Positions 1 to 5,642 are shown, counted from the first letter of the stretch. The stretch is 8,484 nucleotides of DNA from UMGS1696 sp964634795 (GCA_964634795.1 CAZWLL010000068.1:1-8484); one strand, 5' to 3'. Numbers and translations: made by a program. The notes: generated from the letters alone by a model not told the origin.

Positions 1-2
1 AA

Positions 3-176
3 ATTGAAAATATTTTCAGATATGTGATGCCTAAAAGCATCTTTGTGCCGCACAGCAAGTCGCATCGGACTGCCGCTATCTTGTGCAACTATAAGTTTGA
101 TGCTGAACACGGAATTGCGGTTGTCTTTGAAGACGGCTGCTTTAAGAAAATCGGACCGCAGGATATTGTTCTGTGA
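3..176 (+). CDS. C-terminal fragment of an unidentified small protein (5' end outside window)
   Basis: An open frame entering from the left edge gives 57 residues and stops at TGA 174-176. The end reads as a folded domain: Phe-Asp-Ala-Glu-His-Gly-Ile-Ala-Val-Val-Phe-Glu-Asp-Gly, then Ile-Gly-Pro-Gln-Asp-Ile-Val-Leu. An 'acidic-E-H-G-hydrophobic strand' followed by a 'G-P-Q-D' finish recalls small DUF2004/DUF6985-type domains of Firmicutes, but this is recall by resemblance and not established. The start lies outside the window, so length and function cannot be given. After the TGA the same frame stays open for 18 more codons to TAA 231-233, described under findings. The 121 bases to the next gene hold no convincing terminator; TTGACA at 199-204 has no matching -10 box, so I do not call a promoter there. 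Confidence 0.6.
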   Translation: MENIFRYVMPKSIFVPHSKSHRTAAILCNYKFDAEHGIAVVFEDGCFKKIGPQDIVL

Positions 177-297
177 TTTGAAAAGGCTGTAAGTACGTTT
201 GACAAATACTTGAGGCAGACTGAAGCTCCGTAATCAGCTATCATAAGCCACAGAACGGATAAACAAATCAAATTTATCAAAGGAAAATAAAGACACT

Positions 298-1062
298 ATG
301 CTTAATAAGAAATATCGCATGATATGCCTGCTGCTGTCGGTTTCAGTATTGTTAACCGCATGCGGAAGTACAGGAGGCGATTCAAGCGGCAGCTCATCGC
401 AAAACGAGGTAATCAGCGAGAGGGAAGGCTTTTCGATTCACGAAATCTCGGATGACTTATTTGACAGAATGAAGTCCGGGAATACCTACAAAGAGGACTG
501 TATTGTCCCTCGCGAAGACCTGCGTTATCTGCTTGTACTGTACAAGGATAAGGACGGAAATACCCATCAGGGAGAAATGGTTGTACATGAATTGATTGCG
601 GAGGATGTCCTGGAAATTTTCGAGGAGCTGTATGACGCGGGTTACCCGATAGAACGCATGGTGCTTCCCGATAACTATATGGCTGATGATGAAACGATGA
701 TGCGTGATAATAACTCCTCCTGCTTTAATTTCAGATTCATATCCCACACAACTAAGGTTTCAAAGCACGGTCTTGGAATGGCGGTGGATATTAATACATT
801 GTACAATCCCTACTATAAAATCGTAACCAACGAGGACGGCACTACGGAAGAAGTGATTGAGCCTGCCACGGGAGAGCCTTACCTTGACAGAACCGAGGAA
901 TTCGATTACAAAATAAACAAGGACGATTTGTGCTACAAGCTATTTACCGAAAAAGGCTTCGAGTGGGGAGGAGACTGGACCGACCGAAAGGATTACCAGC
1001 ACTTTGAGCTGCCCACGGAAATCACGGACAAATATTCCGAAATGTATTCAAATGAAAAATAA
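298..1062 (+). CDS. M15-family (VanY/endolysin-like) D-Ala-D-Ala carboxypeptidase-type lipoprotein
   Basis: Likely a zinc peptidase that trims peptidoglycan stem peptides on the outer face of the membrane. The 254-residue protein begins with a lysine-containing N-terminus, a hydrophobic stretch (9-19) and a lipobox Leu-Thr-Ala-Cys ending at Cys22, so it should be a lipoprotein; a Ser/Gly-rich tether follows (24-35). The catalytic domain occupies about 95-245. It contains Asn-Asn-Ser-Ser-Cys-Phe-Asn-Phe-Arg (138-146), Ser-Lys-His-Gly-Leu-Gly-Met-Ala-Val-Asp-Ile-Asn (155-166, zinc ligands His157 and Asp164) and Trp-Gly-Gly-Asp-Trp followed by Asp-Tyr-Gln-His-Phe-Glu (232-237, catalytic-type Asp232 and third ligand His235). 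The D-x2-H spacing matches the Ply500/M15C branch. Whether it cuts D-Ala-D-Ala or L-Ala-D-Glu cannot be told. An AAAGGA motif (279-284) precedes the ATG at a rather long 13 bases. The downstream leader ORF follows without a terminator. Confidence 0.88.
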   Translation: MLNKKYRMICLLLSVSVLLTACGSTGGDSSGSSSQNEVISEREGFSIHEISDDLFDRMKSGNTYKEDCIVPREDLRYLLVLYKDKDGNTHQGEMVVHELIAEDVLEIFEELYDAGYPIERMVLPDNYMADDETMMRDNNSSCFNFRFISHTTKVSKHGLGMAVDINTLYNPYYKIVTNEDGTTEEVIEPATGEPYLDRTEEFDYKINKDDLCYKLFTEKGFEWGGDWTDRKDYQHFELPTEITDKYSEMYSNEK

Positions 1063-1084
1063 AAAATTTACGTGAGGGAGCAAT

Positions 1085-1150
1085 ATGCCGAAAGACGGAA
1101 TTTGCGTTGTTCCTTCAGGCAGCGGAAGCGAAAGGAAGAAAGAATTATGA
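1085..1150 (+). CDS. Possible 21-aa leader ORF overlapping the GDPD start
   Basis: A short frame runs from ATG 1085 to TGA 1148-1150. It sits 22 bases behind the M15 peptidase stop and is preceded by a purine-rich TGAGGGAG (1073-1080) that can act as a ribosome binding site. The product would be Met-Pro-Lys-Asp-Gly-Ile-Cys-Val-Val-Pro, a Ser/Gly stretch, then Glu-Arg-Lys-Lys-Glu-Leu. Its TGA overlaps the next gene's ATG as ATGA, the usual geometry for translational coupling. It could be a translated leader, a remnant of a gene's N-terminus, or chance. No homology is claimed. Confidence 0.35.
   Translation: MPKDGICVVPSGSGSERKKEL
1131..1138 (+). promoter_or_regulatory. Ribosome binding site that fixes the GDPD start
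   Basis: AAAGGAAG ends eight bases before ATG 1147. It supports this ATG over the in-frame GTG at 1072, which would add a very basic 25-residue N-terminus in front of the domain's conserved first strand. Confidence 0.7.
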
Positions 1151-1959
1151 TGGAGGTTGCCGCACACCGCGGAAATGTGGAAGGCTTTCCCGAAAATACC
1201 ATGCCGGCATTTGAGAGTGCGTACGCGCTCGGTGTGGATATGATTGAGCTCGATCTCAGAATGACGTCCGACGGAGAAATTGTTGTCATTCATGATTCGA
1301 CCGTTGACCGCACATCAAACGGACACGGTATTGTATCGAATATGACGCTTGAGGAGCTGAAAACGCTCGATTTCGGTATTCGTAAGAGTGAGAACTTTCG
1401 CGGGACTCGCATACCGACCTTCCGCGAATTTCTGGAGCTGACACGCAGAGATTCGAAAATGCAGTTCAACTTTGAATTCAAGGATTATATCGCGGAGAAG
1501 GGCGAAAAGTTTGCGCTTGAGAGTGCCCGAAAAACCATTGCGCTTATCGAGGAATACGGCCTTGCCGACAGGATGTATATAAACAGCTTCGACGGTAATC
1601 TTCTTATGTGGATTGACAAAACCTATGGTCATAAGTACCGCCTGCACGGATACTATCCTTATAAGATTATGGGAAATACGGATGCTGTGAACGTACTTTA
1701 CTGCATATGCATGTTCAACGTTTCTTACAATGACAGCGGCAAAATTGTCTGGAGCGCAGACCCGATATGCGAAAAATCACAGTATGATGAGGTAATCGCG
1801 TTGGGCATTCATCCCTGGGTCGGTGCGGGTGCTGTCACTGAAGAGCAGATTCTGCGCGGATACAAGAACGGCGGCGAGCTGATTACGACCAACCATCCCG
1901 CCGAGGTTATGAAAATTTTAGCAAAACACGGCTTGAGAAAGCCTTCCGAAGAAAATTAA
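1147..1959 (+). CDS. Glycerophosphodiester phosphodiesterase family protein (cytoplasmic)
   Basis: Predicted to hydrolyse glycerophosphodiesters to glycerol-3-phosphate and an alcohol, using a metal ion in a TIM-barrel fold. From ATG 1147 the protein has 270 residues, normal for a bacterial single-domain GDPD. The family signature is complete: Ala-His-Arg-Gly (His7, Arg8), Pro-Glu-Asn-Thr (15-18), Ile-Glu-Leu-Asp (Glu34, Asp36), the Thr-x-Asp-Gly loop (40-43), His-Asp (His49, the second catalytic histidine) and Phe-Glu-Phe-Lys (Glu110, Lys112). A C-terminal Thr-Asn-His-Pro motif precedes the last helix, as usual. There is no signal peptide or membrane segment, so it should act in the cytosol. 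ATG 1150 is an equally close alternative start. It probably shares a transcript with the upstream M15 peptidase; both could serve envelope turnover, though that link is inference. Its substrate cannot be read from sequence. Confidence 0.93.
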   Translation: MMEVAAHRGNVEGFPENTMPAFESAYALGVDMIELDLRMTSDGEIVVIHDSTVDRTSNGHGIVSNMTLEELKTLDFGIRKSENFRGTRIPTFREFLELTRRDSKMQFNFEFKDYIAEKGEKFALESARKTIALIEEYGLADRMYINSFDGNLLMWIDKTYGHKYRLHGYYPYKIMGNTDAVNVLYCICMFNVSYNDSGKIVWSADPICEKSQYDEVIALGIHPWVGAGAVTEEQILRGYKNGGELITTNHPAEVMKILAKHGLRKPSEEN

Positions 1960-1976
1960 AATACAAAAGTAAGAAA

Positions 1977-2008
1977 TGCCTCGTGTATCGGGTTCGGTAT
2001 ACGAGGCA
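1977..2008 (+). terminator. Hairpin after the GDPD gene, possible terminator
   Basis: TGCCTCGTGTA (1977-1987) pairs with TATACGAGGCA (1998-2008) over 11 bp including one G-T pair, leaving a 10-base loop. The stem begins 18 bases after the GDPD stop. The following CTTTACATTTG is only moderately T-rich, so termination may be partial. It sits upstream of the regulator's promoter. Confidence 0.55.
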
Positions 2009-2084
2009 CTTTACATTTGTACAGAATGTGTGGCGTGATTCGTGAGCTTTCATGAAGGCATTCCGCGAAATCAACGAAAATACC

Positions 2085-2113
2085 TTGAAAGAATCGCCGC
2101 GGTATGTTATACT
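2085..2113 (+). promoter_or_regulatory. Strong sigma-A-type promoter of the WYL regulator operon
   Basis: TTGAAA (2085-2090), a 17-base spacer, and TATACT (2108-2113) preceded by TGT, which is an extended -10 element. Transcription should start near 2120, giving a leader of about 45 bases before ATG 2165. This placement also argues against translation starting at the in-frame GTG at 2042. Confidence 0.75.
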
Positions 2114-2151
2114 TATACCAAATACTATGACGGAGCATTTTCCTCATTGAC

Positions 2152-2157
2152 GGGAGG
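2152..2157 (+). promoter_or_regulatory. Ribosome binding site fixing the WYL regulator start
   Basis: GGGAGG lies seven bases before ATG 2165, an ideal spacing, and downstream of the promoter. No comparable site precedes the upstream in-frame GTG at 2042. Confidence 0.8.
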
Positions 2158-2164
2158 TTCGGAC

Positions 2165-3259
2165 ATGGATATAGACGCGAAACTGAGACCGTTATATCTC
2201 ATACAAATACTCAAAGAACGTACGGACGAGGATCATTACCTGACAACTCCTCAGCTTTGTGCCATTCTGAAAGAAGAATACGGCATGGAGACACATCGAA
2301 TAACGATAAAAACCGATATAGAAATGCTGCAGCAGGCAGGAGTCGGTATAGCGTCGTATCGTTCGACACAAAATCAATACAACTTTGTCGACCGTGAATT
2401 CGATGTCGCGGAGCTTAAGCTGCTGATTGATGCGGTGAAGTCGTCTAAGTTTATCACCAAAAGCAAAAGCGAACAGCTTGTGTCAAAGCTGACTGCGTTT
2501 GCCGGCTCGTTCAAGGAGAAAGAGCTTAAGAGGAATCTTGAGGTGGAAGGAAGCTGCAAACCCGAGAATGAGCAGATTTTTTATATTGTCGATGCGATAA
2601 ACAGCGCAATCAACAAGCACTTGAAAATCGCTTTTCGGAAAATCGAGTACAACGTGAAAAAGGAAGTCGTACTGCACAATGACGGAGAGGTGTACGTTTT
2701 CAGCCCGTATTCCCTTGTATGGGACGGAGATTTCTATTATGTGGTCGGCTACTCCGACAAGTACGGAAGCATCGGCAGTCACAGAGTCGACCGCATTGCG
2801 GAAGCACCTGAAATTCTAGACGAGGATGCCGTCCCGAAGCCGCGGGATTTTGATATTAACAAATATGTTAAAACCACATTCCGCATGCACAACGCTCCGT
2901 GTGCCGAAGTTGAGCTTGTTTGCGACAACAGCCTTGTGGACGCTATGATAGACCGTTTCGGTACGGATGTGCATATCTCGGAGTTTGACAAAGATCACTT
3001 CCTTGTGACCGAAGAGGTAGCGGTCGGCAAAGTGTTCTTCAACTGGATTTTCGGCTTTGAGGGAATGGTTAAAATAAAATCTCCCGAGAGCGTCAGAGAA
3101 CAGTATAAGGAAAAAGTGCTGAAGGCATCCGAACAGATTGACTGTGTTTTTTCCCCTGCCGAAGATAATATCGAAGCGCCTGTAGATAATACAGAAGCAT
3201 ACGATGATAATACCGAGGCGGGAAACGATAATAACGATACTGATTTACTTAATCAATAA
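2165..3259 (+). CDS. HTH/WYL-domain transcriptional regulator (YafY/PafC type) with acidic repeat tail
   Basis: A 364-residue DNA-binding regulator expected to respond to a ligand through its WYL domain. An N-terminal winged-helix region spans about 6-75: Leu-Arg-Pro-Leu-Tyr-Leu-Ile-Gln-Ile-Leu, then a recognition helix around Ile-Thr-Ile-Lys-Thr-Asp-Ile-Glu-Met-Leu and a wing ending Tyr-Asn-Phe-Val. The WYL domain lies at about 145-219, with Phe-Ser-Pro-Tyr-Ser-Leu-Val-Trp-Asp-Gly, then Phe-Tyr-Tyr-Val-Val-Gly-Tyr, then Arg-Val-Asp-Arg-Ile; the nominal Trp-Tyr-Leu triad is Phe-Tyr-Tyr (190-192). A WCX-like C-terminal domain follows to about 324. The last 31 residues are an Asp/Asn/Glu-rich tail built from a 7-residue repeat, which the family normally lacks. 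The gene heads a plus-strand run of four enzyme genes with only 22 bases to the next, so it probably controls that operon (inference). Its ligand is unknown. Confidence 0.9.
   Translation: MDIDAKLRPLYLIQILKERTDEDHYLTTPQLCAILKEEYGMETHRITIKTDIEMLQQAGVGIASYRSTQNQYNFVDREFDVAELKLLIDAVKSSKFITKSKSEQLVSKLTAFAGSFKEKELKRNLEVEGSCKPENEQIFYIVDAINSAINKHLKIAFRKIEYNVKKEVVLHNDGEVYVFSPYSLVWDGDFYYVVGYSDKYGSIGSHRVDRIAEAPEILDEDAVPKPRDFDINKYVKTTFRMHNAPCAEVELVCDNSLVDAMIDRFGTDVHISEFDKDHFLVTEEVAVGKVFFNWIFGFEGMVKIKSPESVREQYKEKVLKASEQIDCVFSPAEDNIEAPVDNTEAYDDNTEAGNDNNDTDLLNQ
3164..3247 (+). repeat. 21-bp in-frame tandem repeat in the regulator's 3' end
   Basis: Four consecutive 21-base units start at 3164, 3185, 3206 and 3227, each opening with GATAATA followed by a Glu/Ala-type codon pair. 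They encode Asp-Asn-Ile-Glu-Ala-Pro-Val, Asp-Asn-Thr-Glu-Ala-Tyr-Asp, Asp-Asn-Thr-Glu-Ala-Gly-Asn and a degenerate Asp-Asn-Asn-Asp-Thr-Asp-Leu. The stretch is an acidic, probably disordered tail. Confidence 0.85.
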
Positions 3260-3281
3260 AATACGATAAGGAGAAATTATT

Positions 3282-3674
3282 ATGAAGAGAGTTGAAAAGT
3301 TTTTAAAGGAAGCGGAGACATATTATCTCGCCACTGTGGACGGAGACCAGCCGAGAGTTCGTCCTTTCGGTACAATCCATATTTTCGAGGACAAGCTTTA
3401 CATTCAAACGGGAAAGATAAAGGATGTTTCAAAGCAGCTTCATGCGAATCCCAAAGCGGAAATCTGCGCGTTTAAAGACGGAGAGTGGCTCAGAGTCTCA
3501 GGCGAGCTGATTGAGGATGACAGAATCGAGGCAAGACAGTCGATGCTTGACGCGTATCCGTCACTTCAGAAAATGTATGCGGCTGACGATGGAAACACAG
3601 AGGTCTTTTATTTCAAAAACGCCACGGCTGTCTTCAGCTCGTTTACGCACGCTCCCGAGGTAATCAAGTTTTAA
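3282..3674 (+). CDS. Pyridoxamine 5'-phosphate oxidase-like flavin-binding split-barrel protein
   Basis: A 130-residue single-domain protein of the PNPOx-like split-barrel family, which usually binds FMN or another flavin as a homodimer in the cytosol. Visible hallmarks: a short N-terminal helix, then Tyr-Leu-Ala-Thr-Val-Asp (15-20), Pro-Arg-Val-Arg-Pro-Phe-Gly (24-30, phosphate-contacting arginines in relatives), Leu-Tyr-Ile-Gln-Thr-Gly-Lys (39-45), Asn-Pro-Lys-Ala-Glu-Ile-Cys-Ala-Phe (56-64) and Trp-Leu-Arg-Val-Ser-Gly-Glu (69-75). A final strand Thr-Glu-Val-Phe-Tyr-Phe-Lys (106-112) completes the barrel. It is too short and divergent to be a true PdxH; a general-stress or flavin reductase-type role is more likely, but the substrate is unknown. 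AAGGAG (3268-3273) sits eight bases before the ATG, and the gene follows the regulator by 22 bases, so it is probably in the same transcript. Confidence 0.88.
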   Translation: MKRVEKFLKEAETYYLATVDGDQPRVRPFGTIHIFEDKLYIQTGKIKDVSKQLHANPKAEICAFKDGEWLRVSGELIEDDRIEARQSMLDAYPSLQKMYAADDGNTEVFYFKNATAVFSSFTHAPEVIKF

Positions 3675-3698
3675 AACTAAGGCATAATTGACATTGTC

Positions 3699-3715
3699 CG
3701 ATTGTACGGCAATCG
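3699..3715 (+). repeat. Small inverted repeat between the flavin protein and hydrolase genes
   Basis: CGATTG (3699-3704) and CAATCG (3710-3715) are perfect arms around the 5-base spacer TACGG. No T-run follows, so it is not a typical terminator. It could be a transcript hairpin that tunes expression or stability within the operon, or an operator. A lone TTGACA at 3688-3693 lacks a well-placed -10 box. Confidence 0.4.
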
Positions 3716-3730
3716 CTTAATTCCTTATGC

Positions 3731-3735
3731 GAGGG
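3731..3735 (+). promoter_or_regulatory. Ribosome binding site fixing the cysteine hydrolase start
   Basis: GAGGG lies six bases before ATG 3742. The earlier in-frame ATG at 3727 would place this site inside the coding region, and the conserved first beta strand begins right after ATG 3742. Confidence 0.65.
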
Positions 3736-3741
3736 TATAAT

Positions 3742-4272
3742 ATGCAGGATATTTTAATAGTGGTAGACATGCAGAACGACTTTATTGACGGCTCGCTCGG
3801 GACAAAAGAGGCTGTCGCCGTCGTTCCGTTTGTCAGAAATAAAATCGAGAGCTTTCACGGCAAGGTGCTGTTTACACGAGACACTCATTTTGAAAATTAT
3901 ATGGATACGCAGGAGGGAAGAAATCTGCCTGTTCCGCATTGCATAAAGGGCAGTGCAGGCTGGGAAATCCGTGCCGAGCTTGATGCTTTGCGTACAACAG
4001 AGCCGATTGACAAAATAACCTTCGGTTCGTCCGAGCTCGGAGAACTGCTTGTGCGCGAAAACAGGGAAAACCCCATAAACAGTATTACGCTTGTAGGATT
4101 ATGCACGGACATTTGCGTGATTTCCAATGCGATGATTGCGAAAGCGTTTTTGCCCGATGTACCTATTATTGTGGATGCGCGCTGCTGTGCGGGAGTTACG
4201 CCCGAATCACACGGGAATGCGCTTGAAGCGATGAAAATGTGCCAGATAAAAATAGAAAACTACGCGGAATAA
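3742..4272 (+). CDS. Nicotinamidase-like cysteine hydrolase (isochorismatase superfamily)
   Basis: Expected to hydrolyse an amide such as nicotinamide to the acid plus ammonia through a cysteine thioester. The 176-residue protein shows the full catalytic triad: Asp9 in Val-Val-Asp-Met-Gln-Asn-Asp-Phe, Lys91 in Asp-Lys-Ile-Thr-Phe, and Cys125 in Gly-Leu-Cys-Thr-Asp-Ile-Cys-Val. Metal-ligand positions also fit nicotinamidases: Asp47 and His49 in Arg-Asp-Thr-His and His66 in Pro-Val-Pro-His-Cys, the same 2 and 17 spacing as known for the Pyrococcus enzyme. The Pro-x-His-Cys-x2-Gly-x2-Gly-x-Glu element is typical of nicotinamidases rather than isochorismatases. It could feed NAD salvage, but activity on another small amide is possible. 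The spacing from the previous gene is 67 bases and the following gene starts 3 bases after its stop, so coupling with that esterase is likely. Confidence 0.88.
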   Translation: MQDILIVVDMQNDFIDGSLGTKEAVAVVPFVRNKIESFHGKVLFTRDTHFENYMDTQEGRNLPVPHCIKGSAGWEIRAELDALRTTEPIDKITFGSSELGELLVRENRENPINSITLVGLCTDICVISNAMIAKAFLPDVPIIVDARCCAGVTPESHGNALEAMKMCQIKIENYAE

Positions 4273-4275
4273 TAT

Positions 4276-4917
4276 ATGACTGTATACAGATACGGAAATC
4301 CCGAATCGAGACTTGTGCTTATTCAGCCGACAGGCAGTCACGAGATATCAATGCTCGAGAGGGAGAAGAGTGAAATTATAAAGGCAATCGGAGAAGATGT
4401 TTTGCTTCTTGCGGTTAATGTCGATAATTGGAACAGCGATTTGTCCCCGTGGAATGCGCCTGCTGTTTTCGGAGATGAGCCTTTCGGCAGCGGTGCCGCG
4501 AATACTTTGGATGAAATCGTCGTTCTGTGCGAAGATAAAAGCAGAAAATATTTTTTGGGCGGATATTCACTAGCGGGTTTGTTTTCCTTGTGGGCGGCAT
4601 ATCAAACCGATATATTTTGCGGGATAGCGGCGGCGTCTCCGTCTGTATGGTTTCCGAACTTTATATCATATATGAAGGAAAACACCGTAAAATGCCGTTG
4701 TGTTTACTTAAGTCTCGGAGACCGTGAGTCGAAAACGCGAAATCAGGTTATGGCGACGGTTGCGGACCGCATTAAAGAATGCGAGAGTATATTAACGAAA
4801 CAAAATACCGTATGCACACTTGAATGGAATGAAGGAAACCATTTTAAGGATGCGGATTTGAGAACCGCAAGAGCATTCGCGTGGGTAATAAAGAATAATA
4901 CGGAGACGGATTCTTAA
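4276..4917 (+). CDS. Alpha/beta-hydrolase, putative esterase
   Basis: A 213-residue cytosolic serine hydrolase without a signal peptide. The nucleophile elbow is Gly-Gly-Tyr-Ser-Leu-Ala-Gly (95-101, Ser98). It is preceded by a beta strand (Tyr-Phe-Leu) and followed by a helix. The probable acid is Asp149 in Ser-Leu-Gly-Asp-Arg-Glu, and the base His189 in Asn-Glu-Gly-Asn-His-Phe. The strand Cys-Gly-Ile-Ala-Ala-Ala-Ser-Pro-Ser-Val-Trp (115-125) resembles esterase-D/ferri-enterobactin-esterase-like proteins, so an acyl or thioester substrate is plausible but unknown. The ATG is only 3 bases behind the hydrolase stop and has no clear Shine-Dalgarno sequence, only a weak GCGGAA upstream. Translation probably depends on re-initiation after the upstream gene, which suggests the two products are needed together (inference). 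Confidence 0.8.
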   Translation: MTVYRYGNPESRLVLIQPTGSHEISMLEREKSEIIKAIGEDVLLLAVNVDNWNSDLSPWNAPAVFGDEPFGSGAANTLDEIVVLCEDKSRKYFLGGYSLAGLFSLWAAYQTDIFCGIAAASPSVWFPNFISYMKENTVKCRCVYLSLGDRESKTRNQVMATVADRIKECESILTKQNTVCTLEWNEGNHFKDADLRTARAFAWVIKNNTETDS

Positions 4918-4954
4918 GTCAATTTGATTAAAAAACGGAAAATGAGAGGGTATT

Positions 4955-5575
4955 ATGAGTAAGGTTTTGATTTTAAACGGAAGTCCTCATGCCGACGGAA
5001 ACACATCCGTTGCTATCAGAGAAATGGTTAATGTTTTCGAAGCCGAAGGCGTAGAAACGACAACCGTGCAGGTAGGCGGCAAGGACGTACGAGGCTGTAT
5101 TGCCTGCGGAAGATGCGGACAGATAGGCAAATGTGCGTTTGATGACATAGTCAACGAGATAGCGCCCATGTTCGAGGAAGCGGATGGATTGGTAGTTGCC
5201 AGTCCCGGATATTATGCCTCGGCAAATGCTACGCTTGTCGCATGTCTTGACAGACTGTTTTACAGCACACCGTTTGACAAAAGCATGAAGGTCGGCGCAA
5301 GTGTTGTTTGCGCGCGCAGAGGCGGATGTTCTGCGACATTTGACGAATTGAATAAGTATTTCACTCTCAGCAGCATGCCGATTGCGTCGAGCTGTTATTG
5401 GAACAGCATTCACGGCTGTGCCAAGGGAGAGGCTGAAATGGACGAAGAAGGCAAGCAGACTATGCGCACACTGGCGCAGAATATGGTGTTTCTAATAAAG
5501 AGTATTGAACTCGGCAAGAAAACGTTCGGATTGCCCGAACACGAAAAGAGAACAGCCACCAATTTTATAAGATAA
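4955..5575 (+). CDS. Iron-sulfur flavoprotein (Isf-like), NADPH-dependent FMN reductase family
   Basis: A 206-residue flavodoxin-fold redox protein of anaerobes. The FMN-phosphate loop is Asn-Gly-Ser-Pro-His-Ala-Asp-Gly-Asn-Thr-Ser (8-18). A compact cysteine cluster, Cys48-x2-Cys51-x2-Cys54-x5-Cys60, matches the motif that holds a 4Fe-4S cluster in archaeal Isf. The flavin-contact strand is Gly-Leu-Val-Val-Ala-Ser-Pro-Gly-Tyr-Tyr (78-87), followed by Cys-Leu-Asp-Arg-Leu (97-101). The usual Isf role is electron transfer or reduction of oxidants such as oxygen and peroxide, but many homologues with this motif are uncharacterised and some may not carry a cluster. AGAGGG (4945-4950) precedes the ATG by only four bases. 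It is the last gene of the block, 37 bases behind the esterase and just before the palindromic terminator. Confidence 0.87.
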   Translation: MSKVLILNGSPHADGNTSVAIREMVNVFEAEGVETTTVQVGGKDVRGCIACGRCGQIGKCAFDDIVNEIAPMFEEADGLVVASPGYYASANATLVACLDRLFYSTPFDKSMKVGASVVCARRGGCSATFDELNKYFTLSSMPIASSCYWNSIHGCAKGEAEMDEEGKQTMRTLAQNMVFLIKSIELGKKTFGLPEHEKRTATNFIR

Positions 5576-5578
5576 AAG

Positions 5579-5610
5579 AAAAGAAGGATACCCGCGGGTA
5601 TCCTTCTTTT
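5579..5610. terminator. Bidirectional rho-independent terminator, perfect 32-bp palindrome
   Basis: A perfect inverted repeat centred between 5594 and 5595, with arms beginning AAAGAAGGATACCC on each strand. The hairpin has a 14-bp stem and a 4-base loop. The 3' arm ends in TTCTTTT on the plus strand, and the complement of the left flank gives TTTTCTTTTATC on the minus strand. It lies between the flavoprotein stop (5575) and the convergent stop at 5663, so it can serve both genes. Confidence 0.85.
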
Positions 5611-5627
5611 AATGATGTTCAGTTGAT

Positions 5628-5642
5628 TTGAGATAATCTCAA
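5628..5642. repeat. Short inverted repeat in the convergent intergenic space
   Basis: TTGAGAT (5628-5634) and ATCTCAA (5636-5642) are perfect 7-base arms around a single A. The arms are too close for a stable hairpin with the full stem. It may be part of the 3' untranslated region of the minus-strand gene or a protein site; no function is evident. Confidence 0.4.

Noticed and set aside
174..176. Reading TGA as tryptophan throughout (alternative genetic code).
   Set aside because: The CBM9-like gene ends at TGA just after a classic basic tail, and no other gene shows internal TGA.
1072..1146. Extending the phosphodiesterase upstream to GTG 1072.
   Set aside because: The added N-terminus is a very basic 25 residues unlike the family, and a good ribosome binding site precedes ATG 1147.
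2052..2150. A 32-codon ORF from ATG 2052 to TGA 2148-2150 upstream of the regulator.
   Set aside because: It overlaps the strong promoter boxes (2085-2113), has no good ribosome binding site, and would be transcribed only from upstream; most likely chance.
3736..3741. A perfect TATAAT directly before the cysteine hydrolase ATG.
   Set aside because: It abuts the start codon, so transcription would begin inside the gene, and the nearest TTGACA (3688-3693) is 42 bases away.
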